A stretch of 64,000 nucleotides of DNA from Brooklawnia sp963780175 (GTDB lineage Bacteria > Actinomycetota > Actinomycetes > Propionibacteriales > Propionibacteriaceae): NCBI GenBank assembly GCA_963780175.1, contig CAWAAT010000003.1:248001-312000 (forward strand), read 5' to 3'. Below, one piece after another: positions 8,831-21,141 of this stretch. The position numbers were made by a program, and so were the translations under genes. How positions within the stretch are numbered: position 1 is the first letter of the stretch; each line of letters starts with the position of its first letter. Below the pieces are notes generated by a model, which was given only the letters and a program-made list of their open reading frames with translations, did no database searches and was not told where the DNA came from.

Positions 8831-9910
8831 GTGGTCGAATGGTTGCGCATCGGAGACTTGGTGCAGCGCACCGGGGTGACTCACAGGACGCTGCGGCACT
8901 ACGACGAACTGGGCCTGCTGTCCCCGAGTGGGCGATCATCGGGTGACTACCGGCTGTACTCAGCCGAAGATCTCCGCCGCCTGCTCGCCATCCAGCACCT
9001 CAAGTCCCTCGGCCTGGGACTCGCAGAGGTCGCCCGCGCCCTGGATGATTCCGATTTCGACGCCCGAGCAGAACTGGCGCGGCACATCGAGACGGTCCAG
9101 GCCCGACTCGAGGCAGAACGCCAACTGCTCGAGCGACTACGACGTTTGCAGGACGCCGCAGACGCAGGCTGGGACGAGGTTCTCGGGGCGATAGCTCTTA
9201 CCGAGCGGCTCCGCCACCCGGACGCCAGCGTCCGGTTCCGGGCAACGCTCGACGCCCCCGACGCCGCGCCCCTGCCCGAGCTGATCGACATGCTGCTCGA
9301 CGACCCGGAACCCGGCGTCCGTGAGGTTGCCACCTGGGCGGTCGTGCGCCATGGAGCGGAGGCCGTCGATGTCATCCTCCCGCACCTGGCAGACCCCGAC
9401 CCCGGCGTCCGACTCCAGATGGCCCACGTGCTGGGCAAGCTCGCCGACCCGGCCGCCGTCCCCGGAATCGCCGAGCTCCTCGACGACCCGGACGAGGCCG
9501 TCGCAGCCAAGGCCGCCTTCGCCCTCGGACGAATCGCCATCCTGGACGCTTCCGCGGTGCCTGCGCTGCTGGCCGCCGTCGGCTCGCCACGACCCCTGCT
9601 GCATGATGCCGTCTCCGGCGCCCTCGAAAGGGCACTCGAGGCCGAGCCCTCCCTCGTCGGCTTCCTGGCCAGCCCGGACGCCGACATCCGCGCGCACGCC
9701 GCCGAGATCCTCGGCTACCGGGAGGCCCGGGCCGCGACCAGCCATCTTGCCTCGCTGCTGGCAGACCCCGAGCCTGACGTCCGCCTCGCCGCGATCCTGG
9801 CGCTTGGCCAACTCGGCAACGACGAAGCCGGACGCGCCATCGCCGGAGCAGTCACCTCCGACGACGAACGCGTCCGGCTCGTCGCCCAACGCCTGGTGGT
9901 CCTGCGTTAG
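8831..9910 (+). CDS. MerR-family transcriptional regulator with C-terminal HEAT repeats
   Basis: 359 residues. The first 70 are a MerR winged helix-turn-helix (IGDLVQRTGVTHRTLRHYDELGLL, then YRLYSAEDLRRL), followed by a coiled-coil dimerisation helix to about 130. From about 140 to the end run some seven HEAT/PBS-lyase-like repeats (for example LPELIDMLLDDPEPGVREVA and LAAILALGQLGNDEAGRAIA), an unusual effector domain suggesting protein or ligand binding rather than metal sensing. Start GTG 8831 has no Shine-Dalgarno but TAGGGT lies exactly six bases upstream, so the message is probably leaderless. It converges on and overlaps by 4 bases (TTAG) the next gene, also a HEAT-repeat protein, whose promoter carries a MerR-type operator. 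Confidence 0.88.
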   Translation: MVEWLRIGDLVQRTGVTHRTLRHYDELGLLSPSGRSSGDYRLYSAEDLRRLLAIQHLKSLGLGLAEVARALDDSDFDARAELARHIETVQARLEAERQLLERLRRLQDAADAGWDEVLGAIALTERLRHPDASVRFRATLDAPDAAPLPELIDMLLDDPEPGVREVATWAVVRHGAEAVDVILPHLADPDPGVRLQMAHVLGKLADPAAVPGIAELLDDPDEAVAAKAAFALGRIAILDASAVPALLAAVGSPRPLLHDAVSGALERALEAEPSLVGFLASPDADIRAHAAEILGYREARAATSHLASLLADPEPDVRLAAILALGQLGNDEAGRAIAGAVTSDDERVRLVAQRLVVLR

Positions 9911-10659
9911 ACGGCGGCCCGCTGGGCCAGCCGTCGCGAGGCGATCGCCGCGAGGGTGGCGTGCGGGCCCTCGGCGATCACCGAGAGAGCTGCGTCAGCC
10001 CCGTCCCCGAGCTGGCCCAGCGCGGAGACGGCGGTCACCCGCACCGACTCGTCGGTGTCGCCGACCATCGCTGCCAGCGCGTCGATCGCCGCATCCGCCG
10101 CCGGCGAGCCCAGGTGACCCAGCGCGTCGGCCGCGTGTTCGCGTACTGCCGCGTCTGCGTCGCCCAGAGCAGCCACCAGCGCCGGGACGCCGACCGCACC
10201 GACCCGCTGGAAGGCGGTGGTGAGCGCGTCGCGCTGCAGGAAGTCGCCGTCACCGAGTCGAGTCGCCAGGGCGTCGGCGGCCTCCGGGCGTCCGGTGTTG
10301 GCGAGCGCACGGTAGGCCTTGATCGCCACATCGGAGTGCTCGTCGCTCACCAGCGGCACCAGTTGATCGAAGTGGGCTGGGTCGCCCACCTTGCTCAGCA
10401 CGTGCGCACCGGTGCGGCGGTCGTCCGGGTCGTCGCTGGTCAGCATCGCCAGCACCTGCGGCCGGGCCTCGTCGAACAGTTGGACGACGGCCCACGTGAG
10501 GTCCTCGCGCACGCAGCTCTGCTCCTCGGCGCCCAGGCGTTCAATCAGTGCGGGCACCGCCGAGCGGTCGCCGGCGGTGCCGAGCGCCAGCGCAGCATGA
10601 CGGCGTTGGGTGCCGTCGACGTGGGTGAGCTGATCGATGAGGGTCTGGGTGTTGGTCAT
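9907..10659 (-). CDS. HEAT-repeat protein, probable target and partner of the neighbouring MerR regulator
   Basis: 250 residues made almost entirely of about seven HEAT repeats (RRHAALALGTAGDRSAVPAL, VREHAADALGHLGSPAADAA, VRVTAVSALGQLGDGADAAL). No catalytic residues, signal peptide or membrane helix are visible; such proteins usually act as scaffolds. ATG 10659 has AGGCAGGAA upstream. The gene ends with its stop overlapping that of the convergent MerR-HEAT gene, and its promoter spacer contains a palindrome of the kind bound by TipA-class MerR proteins, so I infer control by that neighbour. The two HEAT domains may interact. Confidence 0.85.
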   Translation of the reverse strand: MTNTQTLIDQLTHVDGTQRRHAALALGTAGDRSAVPALIERLGAEEQSCVREDLTWAVVQLFDEARPQVLAMLTSDDPDDRRTGAHVLSKVGDPAHFDQLVPLVSDEHSDVAIKAYRALANTGRPEAADALATRLGDGDFLQRDALTTAFQRVGAVGVPALVAALGDADAAVREHAADALGHLGSPAADAAIDALAAMVGDTDESVRVTAVSALGQLGDGADAALSVIAEGPHATLAAIASRRLAQRAAV

Positions 10660-10681
10660 GGTTCCTGCCTTTCTGACCATG

Positions 10682-10712
10682 ACGCTAGACACTCACGTGG
10701 CGTGAGGGTCAA
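10682..10712 (-). promoter_or_regulatory. MerR-type promoter and operator of the HEAT-repeat gene
   Basis: On the minus strand TTGACC (10712-10707) and TAGCGT (10687-10682) are separated by 19 bases, the over-long spacer typical of MerR-activated promoters. The spacer holds the palindrome CTCAC-GCCAC-GTGAG (10706-10692). The layout closely matches what I recall of the TipA-controlled promoter of Streptomyces. Transcription would start about 16 bases before the ATG at 10659, leaving room for the ribosome site. Confidence 0.75.
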
Positions 10713-10765
10713 ACGCGTTCGCCCGCAGCAGAGGGACGCTGCCACAGAAGCCCAGGTTCGGTCCG

Positions 10766-10842
10766 CCCTGAACTGCGCACAGCAGTTGGCCCCAAGGCCC
10801 AGTTGAAACGTTTTCGGCGCTCACTGCTGTGCTCCAGTCAGG
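10766..10842 (-). repeat. 78-bp palindromic repeat, copy C
   Basis: Read on the minus strand this 77-base segment matches copies A (21142-21219) and B (22028-22105). All three end in GTGCGCAGTTCAGGG and begin with CCTGA followed by GAGC(G/A)CAGCA. In this copy the two ends are near-perfect inverted repeats of about 20 bases. It lies in the gap between the orphan [NiFe] small subunit and the HEAT gene, with no gene of its own. Together with the MerR promoter it accounts for most of the 302-base gap 10660-10961; the remainder (10843-10961) shows nothing recognisable. Confidence 0.75.
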
Positions 10843-10961
10843 TTTCGGCGCGCCGAGCGGTCTGCGGACAGGGTCACCCGCATGCCAAGCCAGGTTCTGC
10901 CCAGGGCAATCACCGAAGGCGGTCAGCACGCGATGCGGCGCCAGCCACTCGATTATTCCGG

Positions 10962-12065
10962 TCACCGGCCGCGAACTCTGCTCTGCCCCGGGTCTGCGCC
11001 GCCCTGGCGGCTCGCCCCGGTTCGCCCCCCACCGACGTCAAGAATCGTGGTGTAGAACGGGGTGAACGTGTCGAAGAAGTTCTTCTCGGTGCACCCGAGG
11101 CACGGGTGACCCGCACCGATCGGCCAGCTCTCCTTCAGGTTCCACTTGATGACCGGGCACGGGCTGTACGTCCGAGGTCCCTTGCATCCCATTTCGAGGA
11201 GACACCAGCCAGCGCGTGCGCCGGCGTCGTCGAACGTGCGGACGAATTCCCGCGCGCCGAAGTGCGGGCGCCTCGAGCAGCTCTGATGAATGCTTGTGCC
11301 GTACGCAAAGAGCGGGCGGCCCTCAGCGTCCTGCTCGGGCAGCGCATCATGGGTGAGCAGGTAGGCGATCGTGGCCATGATCACCTCTCCGATCGGCGGG
11401 CAGCCAGCCACATTGATGACAGGCTTGTCCGTGATGATGCTGTCTACACCGACAGCACCCGTCGGGTTGGGTCTGGCGGCCTGCACCGATCCCCACACGG
11501 CGCACGCACCCACGGCAAGAATCGCGGACGCGTTCTCGGCTGACCTCCGCAGCACCGTCTCGGCGGACTCCCCACCTATCGTGGCGTAGATGCCGCCATC
11601 GGCAAGCGGTATCGACCCGTTGACCACCAGGATGTGCGGCTCGGCGTCGGTGGCCTGCAGCGCCCTGTTGGCGGCCGAGCCAGAGGCGGCCATCAGGACC
11701 TCGAGGTAGTTGACCGACAGCAGGTTCAGCAAGGCTGTTTCGACGCTGTTCTCGCCGGAGCGGAGCGCTGATTCCGCGCAACCCGTGCACTCCTGCAACT
11801 GCAACCACACGACGTTGGGCTTGGTCACCTTGCCGAGCTCGTCGGCGATCTCCTCGGCGCTCGGAGTGGAACTCGGAGTGCTCGGTCCGGGGCTTGGCCC
11901 GACGCTCGAGTCGCCATCGGGTGTGCACCCCGTCAAGGTGGGAACCACGGCGAAGACAGCGGCCAACCCGCCGCAGTACGTCAAGAAGTCACGACGGCTC
12001 ACGCCGACGTGCTCCAGGTTCTCGGCGAGCGTGCCTCGCTGCCACCCGTAGACGTTGTAGGTCAT
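10962..12065 (-). CDS. [NiFe] hydrogenase small subunit, orphan
   Basis: 367 residues. A Tat signal (SRRDFLTYCGGLAAVFAVV) and a Cys (LTGC) lead into a Ser/Pro/Thr-rich linker and then the electron-transfer subunit of a group 1 periplasm-facing uptake hydrogenase. All Fe-S ligands are visible: ECTGC, VGACAVWGS and AGCPP for the proximal cluster, HQSCSRRPHF, GWCLLEMGCKG for the distal, and SPCP, HPCLGC for the medial cluster. After FFDTFTPFYTT the sequence runs into about 25 low-complexity residues and stops, with no C-terminal membrane anchor. No large subunit, cytochrome b or maturation gene follows; the next item is repeat copy C. The gene is therefore either the survivor of a lost operon or works with subunits encoded elsewhere. 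ATG 12065 is preceded by GGAGG. Confidence 0.88.
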   Translation of the reverse strand: MTYNVYGWQRGTLAENLEHVGVSRRDFLTYCGGLAAVFAVVPTLTGCTPDGDSSVGPSPGPSTPSSTPSAEEIADELGKVTKPNVVWLQLQECTGCAESALRSGENSVETALLNLLSVNYLEVLMAASGSAANRALQATDAEPHILVVNGSIPLADGGIYATIGGESAETVLRRSAENASAILAVGACAVWGSVQAARPNPTGAVGVDSIITDKPVINVAGCPPIGEVIMATIAYLLTHDALPEQDAEGRPLFAYGTSIHQSCSRRPHFGAREFVRTFDDAGARAGWCLLEMGCKGPRTYSPCPVIKWNLKESWPIGAGHPCLGCTEKNFFDTFTPFYTTILDVGGGRTGASRQGGADPGQSRVRGR

Positions 12066-12203
12066 CGCTGGCGCCTCCCGCGGCCGCCACGCCGGGGTGG
12101 CAGCTCGAGCCTGATCGTAATCCCGGCGCCGGCCCTCGCTCCATGTGGTGGTGCGCAGGTTCACGGAATCTTCACGGACCAGGGCAGAGCCGGGTGGCCG
12201 CCC

Positions 12204-15434
<3,231 letters not shown>

Positions 15435-15485
15435 GGGTGGCTCCTTCTTGGCTGTGCGTCCCACAGGACTTTACGGGGTCGTTGG

Positions 15486-16068
15486 TCACAGCAGTTCGTC
15501 CGCCCAGCTCAGCACTCGCCAGCCCTGCTCGACTGAGCCGTCCAGGGCGACGACGTCGGTGTTGGCCAGTATTCTCGGGCTCGGCGCCTGGAAATTCAGT
15601 GCGCGATAGCCGATCCACACCCGCAGGGCAGCCCCGTGCGAGATCGCTGCCGCCACTTGATGTGACTCGAGCGATCCGGGCGATCGCCGCGTCGTAGCGG
15701 GCGAGGAAGGTGGACGCGTTCTCTCCGCCCGCCAGCGCGTAGCTGGGCTCGTGCAGCCAGCGTCCGATCATGTCGATGTAGGCGCTCCAGTCGTCGTTCA
15801 ACTCCTCGACACCAGCAGGAATCTCACGAAGACCCGGCAATGACCGAAGTGCAACACCACGAGCCTGGGCCAGCGGCGCGGCGGTCTGCACGGCCCTGGT
15901 CAGATCGGAGGCGTAGACCGCCTCGATGGGCTCGTGGGACAGACGTTTCGCCAGGGCCTCGGCCTGAGACAGACCCGTCTCGTCGAGCGGCGCGCCCGGG
16001 TGGGCGGTGTCGAGCAGGTGGTTGACGTTCGACTGGGTCTGGCCGTGTCTGATCAGGTACAAGCGCAC
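15486..16068 (-). CDS. Histidine phosphatase family protein (phosphoglycerate mutase-like), one frameshift
   Basis: Opens with RLYLIRHGQTQSN, the RHG catalytic histidine motif of the branch-1 histidine phosphatases; the second half contains SHG. The frame breaks near 15666-15672: in the original frame the protein decays into unrelated sequence, while the adjacent frame continues as ESHQVAAAISHGAALRVWIG and ends at 15486. Removing one base gives 193 residues in frame, close to family length, so this is probably a sequence error. Start GTG 16068 lacks a Shine-Dalgarno but has TAGGCT exactly six bases upstream (leaderless). The substrate is unknown. Confidence 0.8.
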
Positions 16069-16096
16069 ACCGCCAGCCTACGGGAGTTGCCTTGGC

Positions 16097-16891
16097 TCAG
16101 CCGAACTGCCAGGAACGCTTCGACAGGCCGTACCAGAAGCCGTTGATGATGCTACGGCCACCGGACGCGTCGCCGCCCGTCGAGGCCCCGAGCGCAAGGT
16201 AGATCGGCGCCCAGTGGTCGGGCCACGGATGTGCCTGCTGGGCCGCCGGCGCCCGGCGGGCATAGTCGAGCAGGGCGTCCACGTCACCGGCCGCCACCGT
16301 TTCGGCGGCCCACTGGTCGAACTCGACCGACGCGGCCGGTGGGGCGTAGTCGGGGGCCACCCGCATGTTGGCCCAGCGCAGGTTGTGGGTGGTGAATCCC
16401 GATCCGATGATCAGGGTGCCCTGCTCACGCAGCGGTGCCAGGGCGCGTCCCATCTGGTACAGCTCGCTCGGGTCGAGCGAGGGCATCGAGACCTGCAGCA
16501 CCGGAATGTCGGCCGCCGGGAACATCTGGGTCAGCGGTACATAGGCGCCATGGTCCAGGCCGCGCTCCTCATCACGGGCGACGGGCTGGCCGGCCTCACC
16601 GAGCAGCCGGGCGACCTCGTTGGCCAGCTCGGGGGCCAGTGGCGCGTCATAACGGACCTGGTAGTAGCGCTGCGGGAAGCCCCAGAAGTCGTAGGTCAGT
16701 TCGCGACGCTGGAGCGTCGGGCTGAGGGTGACCGGACGGTTCTCCCAGTGTGCCGAGACGATCAGGATGTTGCGGGGACGCTCCAGGGCGCCAGACCACT
16801 GGGCGAGCTCGCGGGGCCAGTGGGGGTCGTCCACCAGCGGTGGTGCGCCGTGGCCGAGGAACAGCGTGGGAGTCATGGTCACGCGGTTCAT
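16097..16891 (-). CDS. LigB-type extradiol ring-opening dioxygenase (DODA/YgiD family)
   Basis: 264 residues of the class III extradiol dioxygenase family, which in bacteria includes 4,5-DOPA dioxygenase YgiD. Metal-site regions are visible: FLGHGAP, VSAHWE, LDHGAYVPL. Family members cleave catecholic rings with a bound divalent metal; the true substrate here is unknown. Start could be ATG 16891 or ATG 16876; neither has a clear ribosome site. It stands between the phosphatase and malQ on the same strand without tight coupling. Confidence 0.87.
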   Translation of the reverse strand: MNRVTMTPTLFLGHGAPPLVDDPHWPRELAQWSGALERPRNILIVSAHWENRPVTLSPTLQRRELTYDFWGFPQRYYQVRYDAPLAPELANEVARLLGEAGQPVARDEERGLDHGAYVPLTQMFPAADIPVLQVSMPSLDPSELYQMGRALAPLREQGTLIIGSGFTTHNLRWANMRVAPDYAPPAASVEFDQWAAETVAAGDVDALLDYARRAPAAQQAHPWPDHWAPIYLALGASTGGDASGGRSIINGFWYGLSKRSWQFG

Positions 16892-16922
16892 GGTAGGGAT
16901 GCCTCGAAAACCGATGGAGGAC

Positions 16923-18828
16923 TCAGCGGTCCTCGTGCATCAGCCGGACGAGGTCCTCGGCCAGCTCCGAGGTCATGATGTCGTCCACCGGACGCGGCAG
17001 GGCGAACCGCCAGTTCGGGTAGGTGGTCACCGTGCCGGGCATGTTGGGTCGCTCGGGCACCATGGCGGCGTCGTCGATGTTGACCACGACCATCACCGAG
17101 CCTGCGTCCGACAGCAACCGGTACCGCGACATCACGGCGGCCTTGACGTCTGACTCGGTCATCGAGTCCTCCGGGCGGTCAGGATCGATGTGGGCCATCT
17201 CGGCCAGGCTGCGCCGGGTGTGGGCGATCTGCGTCCAGTCGGCGTTCTTGCCGATCCGCCTGAGGTCGTGCACGTCGCTGCCGGTCAGCAGGCCGGCCAC
17301 GGTCACCTGGTCGTGCGTGGAACTGGTGCCGACCCCCAGAACCGGGAACTCGCTGATCGGGGTGCGCATGCCCGAGCGGTTGCCCAGCATCCCGATGGAC
17401 GCCATGGTCTCGCGCACGCCTTCGGCGACGGTGCCCATGTCCTCACCGACGATCCAGGCGTCCGCCCGCATCGCCTCGAGCCGCAGGATGGCCAGCAGGG
17501 CGTCGACGGGGTAGTAGATGTAGACGCCGTCGGCCGCACCACCGTCGATCGGCACCCAGTAGAGCCGCCACAGCTGCATGACGTGGTCCATGCGCAGGCT
17601 GCCGGCGTTCTGCAGCGCAGCGTGCACCATTTCGATGAACGGGGCGAAATCGGCCTGGGCGAGGGCGAGCGGGTTGAACGGCGGCAGTCCCCAGCGCTGG
17701 CCCTCCGTGTTGTGGGAGTCCGGCGGCGCGCCGATTTCGAACTCGAAGTCGAGGGCGTCCTGGAAGGCCCAGGCGTCAGCGCTACCGGCGTCGAAGCCGA
17801 CGGCCAGGTCTGCGATGACGTCCACACCCGAATCGCAGGCGTCCTTGTACTGGATGTTGGCCACCCACTGCGCCCAGACGTGGAAACGGACGCGTTCGGC
17901 GTGCTCGGCGGCGAACGCCTGGACGCCGGCCGAGTCTGGGCGGCGCAGTTCGGCGGGCCAGCGACGCCAGTCGGCGTGTTCCTGCACCTCGGCGATGACC
18001 GACCAGATGGCGAAGTGCTGCAACTGCTGGCCCTGGGCGAGTTCCCAGCTGCGGAACTCGACGTTGGGCTCATCCTTGACAGCCGCCCAGATGCGTTCGA
18101 GGGCCTCGCGCTTCAGCGCCCACACCTGGTCGCGGTCGATGATCCGCTGCTGGTTGAGTGCTCGACCGGCAGCGTCCAGGTCGGTGAGGTCAACCCGCTC
18201 GGCTCCGTACACGCCGCCCGGCGCCACGTGCAGCAGGTTGAGGAACAACCGGGACGCGGGCGAGTACGGCGAGGGCTGTGGTGTGGGCAGCGGTGCGATC
18301 GCATGGACCGGGGAGACCTGGACGCAGGTCGCGCCCTGGCTGGCGGCGATCCGACAGATCAGCGCGAGGTCGCGGAAGTCGCCGATTCCCCAGGAGCGGC
18401 GCGAGCGGGTCGCGTACAGCTGGATCTGCCAACCCCAGCCGCGGTCAGGGGTCTTGAGGTACTCCGGAGCGGCGATGACGAATCTCCGCACCCCGTCGCG
18501 GTTGTACAGGATGTGGTAGCCGGGAACGTCCACCACGCCGTGGCACTGGAAGTGGAAGCCGTCCTCGAGGATCAGGGTGCCGAACAACTCGGGATGCCAA
18601 CGTCCCGGGGTGCACACGATCGGGGCGGCGATCTTCTCTGCACCGTGGCGCGCGAAGGACGGCGCAACCCGCTGCAGGGTGGCGGTGGGCGTGTCCACCC
18701 AGGTGCCCTTGGTGCTGTAGTAACCGAACGACACCCCCTGGGGTGCCAGACGGTCGACGAGGTCTCACTCGCACTGAATCGAACTCCGCCCGGGTGGGAA
18801 GTCCAGCCATCTCGACCATCGTGCTCAC
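16923..18828 (-). CDS. malQ: 4-alpha-glucanotransferase, one frameshift near the N-terminus
   Basis: GH77 amylomaltase that transfers alpha-1,4-glucan segments during maltodextrin and glycogen turnover. Motifs include WGIGDFRDL, SPYSPASRLFLNLL, LRMDHVMQLWRLYWVP (nucleophile region) and DAWIVGEDMGTV. The intact frame from about 18760 downwards starts inside the N-terminal domain, while the true start, GTG 18828 after an AGGAGG site, is in another frame (MSTMVEMAGLPTRAEFDSV). Removing one base near 18763-18765 joins them through DLVDRLAPQGVSFGYY and gives 634 residues, a normal MalQ length. I regard the shift as a probable sequence error. glgX lies 8 kb away and would act in the same pathway. 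Confidence 0.88.
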
Positions 18829-18945
18829 GTTCCTCCTGCCGTTCGGGCACAGGAATGCCCGGCGTCTCTGTCAAGCTCAACCCATTGTGCCGTCTGACGC
18901 GCAGAAAGGACATTCACGTCGCCAACCGAGACGCGCCGAGCCCTG

Positions 18946-19641
18946 TCAGGCCAGGTCCTTCAGGGCCTCCCGGCGGCTCAGGGTCGACAACCGATCGCCA
19001 AAGTCCCGGACGTAGGCACGCACCCAACCGGGATTGTGTCGTGCGTAGGTGCGCAACGCCCAGCCGATCGCCTTGCGGATGAAGAAGCCGGTCCCGTACC
19101 GGGTGTCGAACAGGTTGGCCGTGATCACCTCGCCCAGCAGTTCCGCGTCGGTGTCGCGTCCGAACCTCAGCTGGCAGCAGATCGCCACCCGACGCAGCCA
19201 CGCGTCGTCGGCCTGGGCCCACGCCCTGATGCGGGCTGCCTGCTCGGGTTCGCGGCGCAACACCTCTCCGACCAGGTGGGACGCCAGTGGGTCCACCAGA
19301 TCCCACCAGGCTCCGGTGACCGCCATCATCTCGTAGAGGTCCATCAGGTCACCGCCCGCCCAGCCGCGTCTGGCGTCCGCCAGTTCGATCGCCGCCAGGC
19401 ATTCCTCGCGGTGGGTGGCGCTCGTCCACAGGGCGCGGATCGCCGCGACCCAGGCGTCTCGGGTCAACGCGGTCTGCTCCGCGGCAGCGTTGCGGACGAT
19501 CATTCGTACGGTCGGATTGGGGACCCCGAGACACGGCATGCTCGACTTGAGGTAGGCCTGCTGGTGGGCGGCGCGCTCCGGGTTGCCCGCGCTCGCCAGT
19601 TCGGACCGGATGACGGCGACGAGGTCCTCGGTGGTGCCCAT
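18946..19641 (-). CDS. DNA alkylation repair protein (AlkD-like)
   Basis: 231 residues of the AlkC/AlkD HEAT-like superfamily, DNA glycosylases that excise bulky or charged alkylated bases without base flipping. The family pattern is seen in QAYLKSSMPCLGVPNPTVR, TSATHREECLAAIEL, WWDLVDPLASHLVG and FIRKAIGWALRTYARHNP. ATG 19641 follows GGGGAG. It stands alone, divergent from the methyltransferase gene. Confidence 0.88.
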   Translation of the reverse strand: MGTTEDLVAVIRSELASAGNPERAAHQQAYLKSSMPCLGVPNPTVRMIVRNAAAEQTALTRDAWVAAIRALWTSATHREECLAAIELADARRGWAGGDLMDLYEMMAVTGAWWDLVDPLASHLVGEVLRREPEQAARIRAWAQADDAWLRRVAICCQLRFGRDTDAELLGEVITANLFDTRYGTGFFIRKAIGWALRTYARHNPGWVRAYVRDFGDRLSTLSRREALKDLA

Positions 19642-19776
19642 CGGAAACTCCCCTGGACGGCATGACACGGGTGCCGTCCCGGTCAGCCTAGTGCGGGGCG
19701 TCCGCTGATCGGGGCGGCCCGCCGGTGCGGTCTGCCAGCTATCCTCGGATGCCAGAGGCAACCGGGCCTCGATCTG

Positions 19777-20430
19777 GTGAGAGTGCAGGCCGTGACGACC
19801 GACGCTGGAGGCCCCGACAACCCGTTCGATGCACTTGCCGGGGTGTGGGATGACGACCCGGAGAAGCTGGAGCGGGCGCGGGTGGTCGCGGCCGCGATCA
19901 GGGCGCGCACCACCGGCGGCGGGGTGTGGCTCGACTACGGGGCCGGAACCGGAGCACTCGGGCTGGCGCTGCTCGGCCACGCCGATGCCGTGGTGCTGGC
20001 CGACAGTTCGGCGGGCATGGTGCAGGCCGCGCGTGCGAAGGTCGACGCGTCCGGGCTGGGCGAACGCGTCGAGGTGGTCGAGCTTGATCTGAGTCGGGAC
20101 GCGGACTTACAGGGCGAGTACGACGCTGTCGTGTCGCTGCTTGCCCTGCACCACATCGACCAGGTGGATGAGGTGGTGAAACGCCTCACCGCGATGCTGC
20201 GTCCGGGTGGCTGGTTGGCGTTGAGTGATCTGGACGCCGAGGACGGCAGCTTCCACGGGCATCACCACGGCGTCCGGCCTGCCCATCACGGCTTCTCGCG
20301 CGACCAGCTGCGGGCCTGGCTGAATCAGGCGGGTCTGGTCGACATCGACGTGAGTACCCCCTGGGTCAACGTCAAGGAGGGCCGCGACTACCCGCTGTTC
20401 CTGGCGGTCGGTCGCAAACCGTCGCACTAG
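19777..20430 (+). CDS. Class I SAM-dependent methyltransferase
   Basis: About 217 residues with the Rossmann motif I VWLDYGAGTGALGLAL, the acidic motif VVLADSSAGMV and the post-I region DAVVSLLALHHI typical of small-molecule methyltransferases. A His-rich stretch (GHHHGVRPAHHG) follows the sheet. The substrate cannot be inferred. Start is uncertain: GTG 19777, GTG 19783 and GTG 19792 are all in frame. Its stop codon TAG (20428-20430) forms part of the -10 hexamer of the following gene. Confidence 0.85.
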   Translation: MRVQAVTTDAGGPDNPFDALAGVWDDDPEKLERARVVAAAIRARTTGGGVWLDYGAGTGALGLALLGHADAVVLADSSAGMVQAARAKVDASGLGERVEVVELDLSRDADLQGEYDAVVSLLALHHIDQVDEVVKRLTAMLRPGGWLALSDLDAEDGSFHGHHHGVRPAHHGFSRDQLRAWLNQAGLVDIDVSTPWVNVKEGRDYPLFLAVGRKPSH

Positions 20431-20439
20431 GATGCGGCC

Positions 20440-21102
20440 ATGGCGTTGCTGCTGGTTGACCTCGACAACACGCTGTCGGATCGCGCCGAGTCGCTGAGGC
20501 GCTGGGTGCGCGTCTACCTCGCCGAGCGATACGGCACGGTGGACGACGATCTGGCCGCCGAGATGGTGCGGATCGACGGGGACGGCCTTCGCGACAAGGC
20601 CTCGGTGGCCGCCGACATGGCGCAACTGCTCGACCTGACCGACGCCGAACGCGCGGAGTTCATCGTCGTCCTGCGCCGCGGGACGCTGGCCGAACTGCGT
20701 CCCACCCCCGGGGTGATCGAGGCGCTGGACGCGGCCAGCGCGGCAGGGTTTCGGCCCGTCATCCTCACCAACGGCAAGCAGTCGCAGCAGGAGGGCAAGG
20801 TCGCTGCCCTGGGACTGGCCCCCCACGTCCACGCCATGGTGGTCAGCGAGACGGTCGGCGTCGCCAAACCAGACCCGGAGATCTTCCGGATCGCCGCGCG
20901 CGTGGCGGGTGACACCCTGGAGGGGGCCTGGATGATCGGCGACGCGGCCGAGTCCGACATTGCGGGGGCTGTAGCCGCCGGTCTGCGCTCGGTCTGGCTG
21001 CGGCGAGGGCGGGCCTACCCGAGCGACATGGTGCCACCCACCCGTTCTGCGGACTCCTTCGCCGAGGCGGTCGGGATTGTGATCGCCCACCGCGAGGACT
21101 GA
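20440..21102 (+). CDS. HAD-superfamily hydrolase
   Basis: 220 residues with the four HAD motifs: LLVDLDNTLSD (nucleophile and acid/base Asp), VILTNGKQ (motif II), K in VAKPDPEIF (motif III) and MIGDAAESDIAGA (motif IV). Such enzymes dephosphorylate small metabolites; the helical cap is of the C1 type. TAGGAT ends exactly six bases before ATG 20440, so it may have its own leaderless promoter although it lies 9 bases after the methyltransferase. Confidence 0.88.
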   Translation: MALLLVDLDNTLSDRAESLRRWVRVYLAERYGTVDDDLAAEMVRIDGDGLRDKASVAADMAQLLDLTDAERAEFIVVLRRGTLAELRPTPGVIEALDAASAAGFRPVILTNGKQSQQEGKVAALGLAPHVHAMVVSETVGVAKPDPEIFRIAARVAGDTLEGAWMIGDAAESDIAGAVAAGLRSVWLRRGRAYPSDMVPPTRSADSFAEAVGIVIAHRED

Positions 21103-21141
21103 GCCCCTTGGGCGCGTTCGATGCGTCACACTCGTCGCCGT

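Noticed and set aside
10693..10965. A 90-codon minus-strand frame running through repeat copy C
   Set aside because: It overlaps the end of the hydrogenase gene and the whole repeat, has no ribosome site and no recognisable motif; probably chance.
17190..19082. A 630-codon plus-strand frame opposite malQ
   Set aside because: Antisense shadow; the minus strand carries clear GH77 motifs.
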